This document shows positions 1 to 6,579 of a stretch of DNA of 18,582 bases, piece by piece (position 1 is the stretch's first letter; each line of letters begins with the position of its first letter). The stretch covers positions 1 to 18,582 of the forward strand of contig JBFOMB010000181.1 in NCBI GenBank assembly GCA_040830545.1, read 5' to 3'. Position numbers and translations under genes: made by a program. The notes below the pieces were generated by a model. It was not told the origin of the DNA. It made no database searches and worked only from the letters and a program-made list of their open reading frames with translations. Source of the DNA: HXMU1420-2 sp040830545 (lineage in GTDB: Bacteria; Pseudomonadota; Alphaproteobacteria; Rhodobacterales; Rhodobacteraceae).

Positions 1-356
1 CCTTGCCCATGGGCTGAAATGGCCCCCTGTTTTTCCATCCTCCGGTTTTCCTCCAGTGCACAGGGGGCAATCTGGGCGCCATCCCCCGCCAAAACCCCCG
101 CCACGTCCCAGTCCCGCTCAGCAAAAGGCCGGGCGACAAAAAACCCGTCACCGCCATTGTTCCCGGGTCCGCACAAAACAACAGCTTTGTGCTTTGCCTC
201 ATGCGCTTGTGCTTCAAGCTCTGGCCATTCTTCGAAGACGGCTTCCACAACACCACGACCGGCGCGTTCCATCAGCTCCAGGCCTGTAACCTCACTGCGC
301 GCAATTGCAGCCTGTTCGATTGCCCGCATCTCAGCGCTGGTCAGCAGTTCGGTCAT
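1..356 (-). CDS. nnrE: NAD(P)H-hydrate epimerase (YjeF N-terminal domain), C-terminal part outside window
   Basis: The visible 118 residues are the N-terminal part of the YjeF_N fold, which epimerises damaged hydrated NAD(P)H (NAD(P)HX) for repair in the cytosol. The motif GPGNNGGDG at residues 63-71 is the family's nucleotide/potassium-binding loop. It is preceded by the usual start MTELLTSAEMRAIEQ and a strand VVLCG. The start at 356 gives a family-typical N-terminus. The gene reads off the left edge, so whether an NnrD dehydratase domain follows, as in many bacteria, cannot be seen. It is divergent from glnB with 170 bp between them. Identification rests on the motif and overall character of the N-terminus. 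Confidence 0.9.
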   Translation of the reverse strand, partial: MTELLTSAEMRAIEQAAIARSEVTGLELMERAGRGVVEAVFEEWPELEAQAHEAKHKAVVLCGPGNNGGDGFFVARPFAERDWDVAGVLAGDGAQIAPCALEENRRMEKQGAISAHGQ

Positions 357-415
357 GGTCGAAACTCTCGCGATTCAATTTCGCACAAAAATTAGGCAAA
401 GCGATCATGATTTGC

Positions 416-433
416 GCACGTCCCGTCGGGTGC
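416..433. promoter_or_regulatory. Dyad upstream of glnB, possible NtrC-type site
   Basis: GCAC at 416-419 and GTGC at 430-433 form an inverted repeat with a 10-base spacer, and an inner CCCG-T-CGGG (422-430) adds to the symmetry. It lies about 95 bp upstream of the glnB start in the nnrE-glnB divergent region. NtrC sites in proteobacteria are GC-rich dyads of about this spacing and commonly control glnBA, so this is a candidate. No sigma-54 GG-N10-GC promoter was convincingly seen. A second 11-bp palindrome (CTATC-C-GATAG) lies at 459-469. Confidence 0.3.
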
Positions 434-526
434 CTCGTCAATCCTCCGCCAAAAGAGCCTATCCGATAGACGCCCACCTTAGGAAGTGGTGAGAGGCGAT
501 GGACAGGGTTCACGAGGAGATCCCCC

Positions 527-865
527 ATGAAAAAAATCGAAGCGATTATCAAACCCTTCAAGCTCGACGAGGTGAAGGAAGCGTTGCAGGACGTGGGCGT
601 ACAGGGCCTGAGCGTGATCGAGGTCAAGGGATTTGGCCGCCAGAAAGGGCACACCGAACTGTATCGCGGTGCGGAATACGTGGTGGATTTCCTGCCCAAG
701 GTGAAGATCGAGGTCGTTCTGGACGACGATCTGACCGATGCCGCGCTGGAAGCGATCATCGGTGCTGCAAAAACCGACAAGATCGGCGACGGCAAGATTT
801 TTGTCAGCGACGTCGAACAGGCCATTCGTATCCGGACCGGAGAAACCGGGTCGGACGCGCTCTAA
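527..865 (+). CDS. glnB: Nitrogen regulatory protein P-II
   Basis: A 112-residue PII trimer subunit, the usual full length. It senses 2-oxoglutarate, ATP/ADP and, through uridylylation, glutamine. In turn it controls the adenylyltransferase acting on GlnA and the NtrB kinase. The start MKKIEAIIKPFKLDEV is canonical, the T-loop contains Tyr51 (the uridylylation site) within RGAEYVVDF, and the C-terminus RIRTGETGSDAL is family-typical. A GAGGAGA ribosome site at 514-520 lies 6 bases before the ATG. It is followed after 34 bases by glnA, so the two form the glnBA operon. The adjacent glnA, rather than amtB, favours GlnB over GlnK. Confidence 0.97.
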   Translation: MKKIEAIIKPFKLDEVKEALQDVGVQGLSVIEVKGFGRQKGHTELYRGAEYVVDFLPKVKIEVVLDDDLTDAALEAIIGAAKTDKIGDGKIFVSDVEQAIRIRTGETGSDAL

Positions 866-899
866 AGAATTAAGTGTTTCGAAAGAAAGGGACGAAGTA

Positions 900-2306
900 A
901 TGAGCAAGGACGCAGTTCTTAAGCTGATCCAGGACGAGGATGCGGCATATGTCGACATCCGTTTCACTGACCCGCGTGGCAAGCTGCAGCACGTGACAGT
1001 GATGTCGGATCAGGTGGACGAGGACTTCCTGGAAGAGGGCTTCATGTTTGACGGCTCCTCCATCGCGGGCTGGAAATCCATCGAAGCATCGGACATGAAA
1101 CTGATGCCCGACACCGAAAGCGCATATGTTGATCCGTTCTATGCGGAAAAAACCATCTGCCTGCATTGCTCGGTGGTTGAGCCCGACACCGGTGACGCCT
1201 ACGAGCGTGACCCGCGCGGCACCGCTGAAAAGGCCGAGGCGTACCTGAAGTCCTCTGGCATCGGTGACGTCTTCTTTGTTGGTCCCGAAGCGGAATTCTT
1301 CCTGTTTGATGACGTGAAGTTCTCCAACGCGATCAACAAGGTGTCCTACGAAGTTGATGCAACCGACGCATCCTGGAACACCGACACCGATTACGAGATG
1401 GGCAACATGGGCCATCGTCCGGGTGTCAAGGGCGGTTACTTCCCTGTAAACCCGACCGACGAAAGCCAGGACCTGCGGTCCGAAATGCTTTCGACGATGA
1501 AGCGTCTGGGCATGAAGGTCGACAAGCACCACCACGAGGTGGCGTCCTGCCAGCACGAACTGGGCCTGATCTTTGACAGCCTGACCCGTCAGGGTGACGA
1601 ACTGCAGAAATACAAGTACGTGATCCACAACGTGGCGCATGCTTACGGCAAATCGGCAACCTTCATGCCGAAGCCGATTGCAGGTGACAACGGCACCGGC
1701 ATGCACGTGAACATGTCGATCTGGAAGGACGGCAAGCCGCTGTTCGCAGGCGACAAGTACGCGGACCTCAGCGACGAGGCCCTGTGGTTCATCGGCGGTA
1801 TCCTGAAACACGCGAAAACGCTGAACGCATTCACCAACCCGTCGACCAACAGCTACAAGCGCCTGATCCCGGGCTTTGAAGCACCGGTTCTGCGCGCGTA
1901 TTCCGCTCGTAACCGTTCGGGTTGTGTCCGTATTCCGTGGACCGAAAGCCCGAAGGCCAAGCGTGTTGAGGCGCGTTTCCCCGATCCGTCCTCGAACCCC
2001 TACTTGTGCTTTGCCGCTCTGTTGATGGCGGGCCTCGACGGGATCAAGAACAAGATCGATCCGGGTGAAGCCATGGACAAGAACCTGTACGATCTGCCGG
2101 CTGAAGAGCTGGAAGGCATCCCAACCGTCTGTGGTTCGCTGCGTGAAGCTGTGGACGCACTGTCGGCGGATCACGACTTCCTGCTGGCCGGTGACGTGTT
2201 CACCAAAGACCAGATCGACGGCTATATCGAGCTGAAGATGGAAGAGATCGAAGCGTACGAGCACACGCCGCACCCGGTCGAATTCCAGATGTACTACAGC
2301 TGCTGA
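900..2306 (+). CDS. glnA: Glutamine synthetase, type I
   Basis: A 468-residue GSI-beta dodecamer subunit that makes glutamine from glutamate, ammonia and ATP. Visible landmarks are FMFDGSSIAGW near residue 50 (the latch/active-site aspartate), GPEAEFFLF (metal-binding glutamates), NGTGMHVNMS (ammonia/ATP-site histidine), NPSTNSYKRL (glutamate-binding loop) and KNLYDLP, with the adenylylation tyrosine at residue 397 exactly as in enterobacteria. The enzyme should therefore be switched off by GlnE under GlnB control. The reading frame is open upstream to 738, but that part lies out of frame inside glnB. The ATG at 900 follows AAAGGGACG and gives the canonical MSKDAVLKLIQDED. The C-terminus ends in MYYSC rather than the more usual MYYSV/L. 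Confidence 0.98.
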   Translation: MSKDAVLKLIQDEDAAYVDIRFTDPRGKLQHVTVMSDQVDEDFLEEGFMFDGSSIAGWKSIEASDMKLMPDTESAYVDPFYAEKTICLHCSVVEPDTGDAYERDPRGTAEKAEAYLKSSGIGDVFFVGPEAEFFLFDDVKFSNAINKVSYEVDATDASWNTDTDYEMGNMGHRPGVKGGYFPVNPTDESQDLRSEMLSTMKRLGMKVDKHHHEVASCQHELGLIFDSLTRQGDELQKYKYVIHNVAHAYGKSATFMPKPIAGDNGTGMHVNMSIWKDGKPLFAGDKYADLSDEALWFIGGILKHAKTLNAFTNPSTNSYKRLIPGFEAPVLRAYSARNRSGCVRIPWTESPKAKRVEARFPDPSSNPYLCFAALLMAGLDGIKNKIDPGEAMDKNLYDLPAEELEGIPTVCGSLREAVDALSADHDFLLAGDVFTKDQIDGYIELKMEEIEAYEHTPHPVEFQMYYSC

Positions 2307-2326
2307 TCTTTTTTTCGATCAAAGCG

Positions 2327-2357
2327 AAGGGCGTCCTACGGGGCGCCCTTTGTTGTT
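2327..2357 (+). terminator. Rho-independent terminator of glnBA
   Basis: A perfect 7-bp stem AAGGGCG (2327-2333) / CGCCCTT (2344-2350) with extra GC pairing inside the loop is followed by T-rich TTTGTTGTTT. It lies 20 bp after the glnA stop. Because the DUF1127 gene converges from the right, the hairpin may also stop that transcript, though the minus-strand side is less T-rich. Confidence 0.85.
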
Positions 2358-2368
2358 TGAGAGGGTGA

Positions 2369-2590
2369 CTATCGACCCGTCTCCATGCCCAGGGTCAGTC
2401 GCGACAAACGCTCTGCCTCTTCCCGCGCATCGCGCTGATATGGAAGTCGCAACGCGTCGGCCACGTCATGGCGGGTCAGGCCCATATCGTGCAACAGAGC
2501 ATCATCTTTGTCCAGCAATTGCCTCAACTGACGACGTTTTTTCCATTCCGAACGAAGTGCGGCCCAGTGATCTGAAAGTGCGTGCAACAT
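2369..2590 (-). CDS. DUF1127 (YjiS-like) small protein
   Basis: A 73-residue basic protein starting MLHALSDHWAALRSEWKKRR. The segment RQLLDKDDALLHDMGLTRHDV is the DUF1127 signature (arginine-rich helix, then a D-x-GL-x-R turn). Small alphaproteobacterial DUF1127 proteins have been linked to RNA binding and phosphate or carbon metabolism in some species, but the role here is unknown. The frame is open to 2677. The start at 2590 is chosen because AGGAGG lies 5-7 bases upstream and because a longer product would carry an unlikely N-terminus running into the operator. It is divergent from the LysR gene and convergent with glnA. A LysR regulator next to a DUF1127 gene suggests the former controls the latter. 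Confidence 0.85.
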   Translation of the reverse strand: MLHALSDHWAALRSEWKKRRQLRQLLDKDDALLHDMGLTRHDVADALRLPYQRDAREEAERLSRLTLGMETGR

Positions 2591-2665
2591 GGTTGCCTCC
2601 TGTGGTCTCGGGTCTGCGGCGGAGTGCCGTTCTGGGACCAAGATGGTCCGATTGGATGCGTAAGA

Positions 2666-2699
2666 AAAACTAAACATATTGAAGTTTGGGTTTAGTTTT
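2666..2699. promoter_or_regulatory. Perfect 10-bp inverted repeat between DUF1127 and LysR genes
   Basis: AAAACTAAAC (2666-2675) and GTTTAGTTTT (2690-2699) are exact inverted copies separated by 14 bases, in the only AT-rich stretch of this divergent region. Each arm fits the T/A-rich dyad expected for a LysR-type operator. Its position, 14 bp before the LysR start, suggests autoregulation and control of DUF1127. Confidence 0.65.
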
Positions 2700-2707
2700 C
2701 TTTAATA
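2679..2707 (+). promoter_or_regulatory. Possible promoter of the LysR gene, perhaps leaderless
   Basis: TTGAAG (2679-2684) and TTAATA (2702-2707) are spaced by 17 bases and overlap the right arm of the inverted repeat. The -10 ends only 6 bases before the ATG at 2714, so transcription would start at or near the start codon. There is also no good Shine-Dalgarno sequence (only GAAG). This is inferred from sequence only. Confidence 0.35.
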
Positions 2708-2713
2708 GAAGCC

Positions 2714-3622
2714 ATGAACAAAGCCACACTCCCCCCGCCATCTGCCACGCTGGACGTGGACGTCCTGCGGTCGGTTGTTGCCATCGCTGAAGAGGGCACA
2801 ATGGCCGCAGCCGCCGACCGCGTCGCACGTACACCCGCAGCGCTCTCCATGCAAATCCGCAAGTTGGAAGACATGCTGGGCCGCACGCTGTTTGACCGGA
2901 CGCGGCAGGGTATGACGCTGACGCCCGCCGGAGAGCAGCTGTTGACCTATGCAAGGCAGATGATCGCCCTGAACCGCAGTGCGATCGAAGCGTTTTCATT
3001 GCCGGAACTGGACGGTGAGCTTAACTTCGGACTGCTCGACAGTTTTGACGGATACCGGCTGGCACGGGTCCTGTCAGAGTTTTCGTGTTGCCATCCCAAG
3101 GTGCGGGTCAACGTGGTGCAAAGCTGGACGGCGAGCATGGCACCGGACCTGGATCATGGCCTTCTGGACTTGGCCGTTTTGTCGCCCGGCGGAACAACAG
3201 GCCTGCGGGATACGGATCTGATCTTGCACGATGATCCGCTGGCATGGATCGCCAAGGAAGGTGGGAGGGCCGCGCAGCAATCGCCCGTGCCTCTGGCCAT
3301 GGCCGAAGAGGGGTGTGCGTGGCGCAAACGCGTGACCGAGGCGATGGCGCAGCAAAGCGTACAGGGGCGCGTGGCGTTTGAAAGCAACGTGGATATGGGG
3401 CAATTGGCGGCTGTTCGGGCTGACCTCGCGGTTGCGCCGATGCCGTCCTGTTATCTGGAACCGGGCATGATCGATCTGACGGGCCGCCCAGGATTCCCGT
3501 TTCTGGGGCAGTCCTATCTGGTGCTGCGCCTGGGGCCTTCACCGTCGATGCCGGTGCGCGCACTGGCTGCGCGGGTGGCGGAAAGTTACGGCAAGGCATT
3601 CGAGCCCCAAAACACCCCCTGA
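2714..3622 (+). CDS. LysR-type transcriptional regulator
   Basis: A 302-residue protein with the LysR layout. A winged helix-turn-helix lies at about residues 14-73 (VLRSVVAIAEEGTMAAAADR, then LGRTLFDRTRQGMTLTPAGE), followed by a substrate-binding effector domain from about residue 100 (ELNFGLLDSFDGYRLARVL). The alanine-rich recognition region (TPAALSMQIRKLE) is typical. Its inducer cannot be told from sequence. It is divergent from the DUF1127 gene across a strong inverted repeat, the usual arrangement for an autoregulated LysR controlling its neighbour. Its 3' end is convergent with ndk. Confidence 0.93.
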   Translation: MNKATLPPPSATLDVDVLRSVVAIAEEGTMAAAADRVARTPAALSMQIRKLEDMLGRTLFDRTRQGMTLTPAGEQLLTYARQMIALNRSAIEAFSLPELDGELNFGLLDSFDGYRLARVLSEFSCCHPKVRVNVVQSWTASMAPDLDHGLLDLAVLSPGGTTGLRDTDLILHDDPLAWIAKEGGRAAQQSPVPLAMAEEGCAWRKRVTEAMAQQSVQGRVAFESNVDMGQLAAVRADLAVAPMPSCYLEPGMIDLTGRPGFPFLGQSYLVLRLGPSPSMPVRALAARVAESYGKAFEPQNTP

Positions 3623-3654
3623 AACGAAAAACGCCCAGGGCGGAACCCTGGGCG
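3622..3654 (-). terminator. Rho-independent terminator of ndk
   Basis: CGCCCAGGG (3632-3640) and CCCTGGGCG (3646-3654) form a perfect 9-bp stem with a 5-base loop. Read on the minus strand it is followed by TTTTTCGTTT, so it belongs to ndk. On the plus strand no T run follows the stem, but the hairpin may still slow LysR transcripts, which end only 9 bp before it. Confidence 0.88.
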
Positions 3655-3692
3655 CATTGAACCATCAAAGTGGTCTGGAGTATTAGTGGCGA

Positions 3693-4115
3693 TCAGCCAA
3701 CCAGTTCGATGCCCGAGAAGAAATAAGCAATCTCAACCGCTGCAGTTTCCGGCGCGTCCGAACCGTGGACCGAGTTTTCACCGACGGATTCGGCAAATTC
3801 CGCGCGGATGGTGCCAGCAGCGGCGTCAGCAGGGTTAGTGGCGCCCATGACTTCGCGATTTTTGGCAATGGCGTCTTCGCCTTCCAGAACCTGCACAACA
3901 ACCGGTGCGGAGGCCATGAATTCGCACAGTTCGCCGTAGAACGGACGCTCGGCGTGCACTTCGTAGAATTTGCCGGCCTGTGCCATAGTCATGTGGATAC
4001 GCTTTTGTGCGACGATCCGCAGGCCGGCTTCTTCGAACTTGGCGTTGATTTTGCCGGTCAGGTTGCGGCGGGTTGCGTCGGGTTTGATGATGGAAAACGT
4101 GCGTTCCAGAGCCAT
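3693..4115 (-). CDS. ndk: Nucleoside-diphosphate kinase
   Basis: A 140-residue enzyme, the family's standard length. It balances NTP and dNTP pools by moving the gamma-phosphate of ATP through a histidine phospho-intermediate. It starts MALERTFSIIKPDATRRNL. The active-site histidine lies in NSVHGSDAPETA, and the C-terminus EIAYFFSGIELV is canonical. The frame is open further upstream to 4223, but ATG 4115 has an AGGAG site (ATTCAGGAGACC) and gives the conserved N-terminus. It is transcribed alone, with a clear terminator after it. Confidence 0.97.
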   Translation of the reverse strand: MALERTFSIIKPDATRRNLTGKINAKFEEAGLRIVAQKRIHMTMAQAGKFYEVHAERPFYGELCEFMASAPVVVQVLEGEDAIAKNREVMGATNPADAAAGTIRAEFAESVGENSVHGSDAPETAAVEIAYFFSGIELVG

Positions 4116-4328
4116 GGCTGGGGTCTCCTGAATAGGTGAAGGGGCGCGGCCCCGGTGATCGGCGCCCCGGTAACATGCGAGTTCCACTTTGGAAAGAGGC
4201 TCATTGCCTCGGTTCGGGTCCAACCCGCGAACGAGCGCGGTGTTTGAACACAGGGTGAGGGGTGGTCACGTTTTCTCCGTCACTTTCCGAGTGGATCGGG
4301 TATAGTTGCACCAAAGGGGGGACGTGAC

Positions 4329-5426
4329 ATGCAGAACCTGACACGGCGACAGCTTACAATGGCATCCAGCGCGGCGCTTGCGGTTGCGGCCATGCCGAAA
4401 CCAGCGCGGGCGCAATTGCCACCCAACACGCGCGTCCACGTGATCGACATGGGCAACGCGCCGTTTTTTGACCGGGCGCAAAGTCCGACAGGACTGGACG
4501 GAATGAATGCCTGTACCCAACCGAACCATAAGTTCCTGGACAGTTTGACCTATGCCGGGGTCGATACGGTGATCCGCTATTACTCGGACACCAACAATGC
4601 AGGCCTCAATTGCAAGAATGTAACCCGACGCGAACGCGATGTGCTGAACGATCATGGGTTGGCGCTGTGTATCGTTTATCAGCACGAAGGACGGGCCAAG
4701 AACCGCTATACAGGCGCGCGGGCTGATCAGGACGCGCGATTCTGCTTGGAACGCGCACGCGCGATCGGACAACCCGAAGGGTCCTCGATCTATTTCGGTG
4801 TGGACTCTGATGCAGCACTCAATAGCGATCAGGGGGTTCTGGACTATTTCCGCGAGGTGAATCGGATCTTTGGCGGGCGTTACCGTGTCGGAATCTATGC
4901 CGCTGGCGCGCGGTGCCAGTTGATACGGAATGCGGGTCTGGCCGAGTATTTCTGGGTACCCGAAGCCCCGGCCTGGGCCGGAACGCGGGATTTCATGAAC
5001 ACCGGCAACTGGACCATGTACCAGAACAAGACGGACATTCATCACAGCCTGCTGACCCGCGACATGGATCAACCGCTGGCGATTGATACTGACATCCTGA
5101 ACCCTCTGGTGGGGGATACAATTGGCGCATTCAGGGGGGATGGCAGCATTGTGCGGTACGATCCCATGCGGCTGGACGCAATTGCGCGGACACGGAAATG
5201 GGTCACGCAGGATCAGTTGGACATCTACTATGAACCCGACGACGAACAGATTGCCCATGCCTGTATCGCCCGCATGGTACATGTGCTGGAGGATCTGGAC
5301 GGTTGGGCGCTGGTCGACATTGACGAGGATGGCTATGGCGACGGGTTCTGCCGGTCGGACACTTTGGCGGATCTCGGCTCAATGCCACGTTGGCGGCGGA
5401 GCAGTTGCAAGCCGATGAAAATCTGA
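4329..5426 (+). CDS. Tat-exported DUF1906 (Rv2525c-like, glycoside-hydrolase-like) protein, C-terminus probably frameshifted
   Basis: The 365-residue product begins with a twin-arginine signal (TRRQLT at residues 5-10, hydrophobic ASSAALAVAAM, cleavage likely after ARA at 26-28), so it should be exported folded. Residues ~35-260 match the DUF1906/Rv2525c-like TIM-barrel: VIDMGNAPFF, VDTVIRYYSD, SIYFGVDSD (acidic residue 159) and AIDTDILNPL. Such proteins resemble GH25-type lysozymes, and Rv2525c is itself a Tat substrate with an effect on the cell wall, but catalysis is unproven. A second region (270-350) is unassigned. After residue 348 the frame turns into SMPRWRRSSCKPMKI. One extra base near 5378 would instead give LNATLAAEQLQADENL and a stop at 5447, which reads as the natural end. 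The ribosome site is AGGGGGG. Confidence 0.82.
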   Translation: MQNLTRRQLTMASSAALAVAAMPKPARAQLPPNTRVHVIDMGNAPFFDRAQSPTGLDGMNACTQPNHKFLDSLTYAGVDTVIRYYSDTNNAGLNCKNVTRRERDVLNDHGLALCIVYQHEGRAKNRYTGARADQDARFCLERARAIGQPEGSSIYFGVDSDAALNSDQGVLDYFREVNRIFGGRYRVGIYAAGARCQLIRNAGLAEYFWVPEAPAWAGTRDFMNTGNWTMYQNKTDIHHSLLTRDMDQPLAIDTDILNPLVGDTIGAFRGDGSIVRYDPMRLDAIARTRKWVTQDQLDIYYEPDDEQIAHACIARMVHVLEDLDGWALVDIDEDGYGDGFCRSDTLADLGSMPRWRRSSCKPMKI

Positions 5427-5454
5427 CGCGCCGCTTTTCGCATGCGTAACTGCA

Positions 5455-5523
5455 GCCCCGGACCTGATCCGGGGCCTCGGATCAAACAACCACAACGAGG
5501 TCCCAGGTCGAGCCCGGGACTGC
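5455..5523. repeat. Double-hairpin intergenic repeat, copy 1
   Basis: Stem one is GCCCCGGA (5455-5462) / TCCGGGGC (5468-5475), a perfect 8-bp pair. Stem two runs 5501-5519 (TCCC-A-GG / CC-C-GGGA, one mismatch). CCTC (5475-5478) and GAGG (5497-5500) can also pair across the spacer. A second copy with nearly the same 5' half and the same GGGACTGC end lies at 12135-12200. Here it sits between the convergent DUF1906 and TetR genes and could act as a bidirectional terminator. Confidence 0.8.
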
Positions 5524-5563
5524 CGGATCGTGTTTGGGTGCGGTCGCGTTTTGGTTAGCAGGT

Positions 5564-6100
5564 TTATCCGGAATAGGCGGCCAGCGCTGCATCCGCGACT
5601 TCTGGTTGACCGGCAGCATCCATCATCACCATTCCCTCGACCAACACCAGCAGATGCGCAGCACAACCTTCGGGGTCCGGATCATCCGCAGGTAGGCGAG
5701 AGCGAATCCATCCCACGAAACCCGCCATGATCGCGGCGCTGGTTTGGGCGTGGGCGGATTGACCACGTGCAGCCTCGGCCAGAATATCGAACCATAGCTG
5801 TGTATAGGGTCGCATCGCAGGATTTCGCATCAGGCCCGCAACCTCAGTCAAGCAGGCCACGCGCGATGTGCTGGGGCCGGGGGGCAGGGCGGTTGTCAGG
5901 TTCTGCGTCAGGTCCGCAGCGATGAAGGCCAACAGATCGGCAATCAGCTGTTCCTTGTTGCCAAAGTGATAGATCAGCATCCGATCTGATGTGCCCGCAG
6001 CGCGCGCCAGTGGTCGCAGGCTCAGCCCGGTGATTCCATGCTCTAGCGCGTGCGCTGCCAGTTTTGGCATCCATTCTGATTTTTGTGACGCAGAATCCAT
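5564..6100 (-). CDS. TetR-family transcriptional repressor
   Basis: A 178-residue protein with an N-terminal TetR helix-turn-helix (HALEHGITGLSLRPLARAAG, then TSDRMLIYHFGNKEQL, residues ~18-52) and an all-helical ligand/dimer domain rich in alanine and leucine. The frame is open to 6130, but that start would lie beyond the operator palindrome. ATG 6100 is preceded by AAGGG directly beside the palindrome. It is divergent from a membrane protein gene, and two matching palindromes between them strongly suggest autoregulation and repression of that neighbour. The ligand is unknown. Confidence 0.9.
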   Translation of the reverse strand: MDSASQKSEWMPKLAAHALEHGITGLSLRPLARAAGTSDRMLIYHFGNKEQLIADLLAFIAADLTQNLTTALPPGPSTSRVACLTEVAGLMRNPAMRPYTQLWFDILAEAARGQSAHAQTSAAIMAGFVGWIRSRLPADDPDPEGCAAHLLVLVEGMVMMDAAGQPEVADAALAAYSG

Positions 6101-6109
6101 CAAAGCCCT

Positions 6110-6125
6110 TGTAGCGAGTGCTACA
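6110..6125. promoter_or_regulatory. TetR operator palindrome 1
   Basis: TGTAGCGAGTGCTACA is a 16-bp palindrome with 6-bp arms (TGTAGC/GCTACA). It lies next to the TetR ribosome site and carries the first part of a possible TTGTAG -35 (6109-6114) for the divergent membrane gene. It matches the second site at 15 of 16 positions. Confidence 0.85.
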
Positions 6126-6137
6126 TTCATTTATGTG

Positions 6138-6153
6138 TGTAGCGACTGCTACA
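6138..6153. promoter_or_regulatory. TetR operator palindrome 2
   Basis: TGTAGCGACTGCTACA has the same 6-bp arms as site 1, whose centre is 28 bp away. A possible TATGTG -10 (6132-6137) for the membrane gene lies just before it, 17 bases after TTGTAG, so a repressor bound to either site would block that promoter. Confidence 0.85.
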
Positions 6154-6188
6154 GCCAAGTTCGTTTCCGTTCAGAAGGATGTATCGAA

Positions 6189-6575
6189 ATGACGATCCAA
6201 GAGCTACTCCCGATCCTGTCACTGGTGTTGGTTCTGGCACTGACCTTGCCGCAGCTGTTTGGCGCAGCTCAGAAACCCGGATTGTGGCGGCTCCCAGCCG
6301 CGCTGAGCATTGCGTTCGCGATCTTCTCCGTCATGACCATCATGGTCGAGGGTCCGCTGGGGTTCTGGGCCAATCATTCGCAGGATTTCTGGGGCAACCA
6401 GGTCTGGATTGATCTGCTACTGGCTGTCGCCTTGACCTGGACCCTGATCCTGCCCCGTGCACGGGCGCAAGGCATGTTTCTGGGCGGATGGTTCATCTTC
6501 ATGGTGACGACCGCATCGATTGGCTTGCTGGCTATGCTGGCGCGGCTTTGGTACTTGGAAGAACGTCGCGCCTAG
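6189..6575 (+). CDS. Four-helix membrane protein, TetR target candidate
   Basis: A 128-residue very hydrophobic protein with four likely membrane helices at about residues 4-24, 34-54, 71-89 and 95-118. It has no catalytic motif. The last two helices (VWIDLLLAVALTWTLILPRA and a following GGWFIFMVTTASIGLLAML) resemble small DUF2834-like inner-membrane proteins, but this is a weak match from memory. ATG 6189 is preceded by AAGGA at 6174-6178. The longer frame upstream would run through the operators and is rejected. It ends only 4 bp from the end of the convergent DUF2235 gene. Its likely control by the TetR repressor suggests induction by a small molecule. Confidence 0.8.
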   Translation: MTIQELLPILSLVLVLALTLPQLFGAAQKPGLWRLPAALSIAFAIFSVMTIMVEGPLGFWANHSQDFWGNQVWIDLLLAVALTWTLILPRARAQGMFLGGWFIFMVTTASIGLLAMLARLWYLEERRA

Positions 6576-6579
6576 CGCG

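Noticed and set aside
870..2273. 467-codon open frame antisense to glnA
   Set aside because: It is a shadow frame of a strongly conserved gene in GC-rich DNA. Its translation has no recognisable domain, and glnA fills the region.
4266..5282. 338-codon open frame antisense to the DUF1906 gene
   Set aside because: The plus-strand product has a Tat signal and family motifs; the antisense frame has none.
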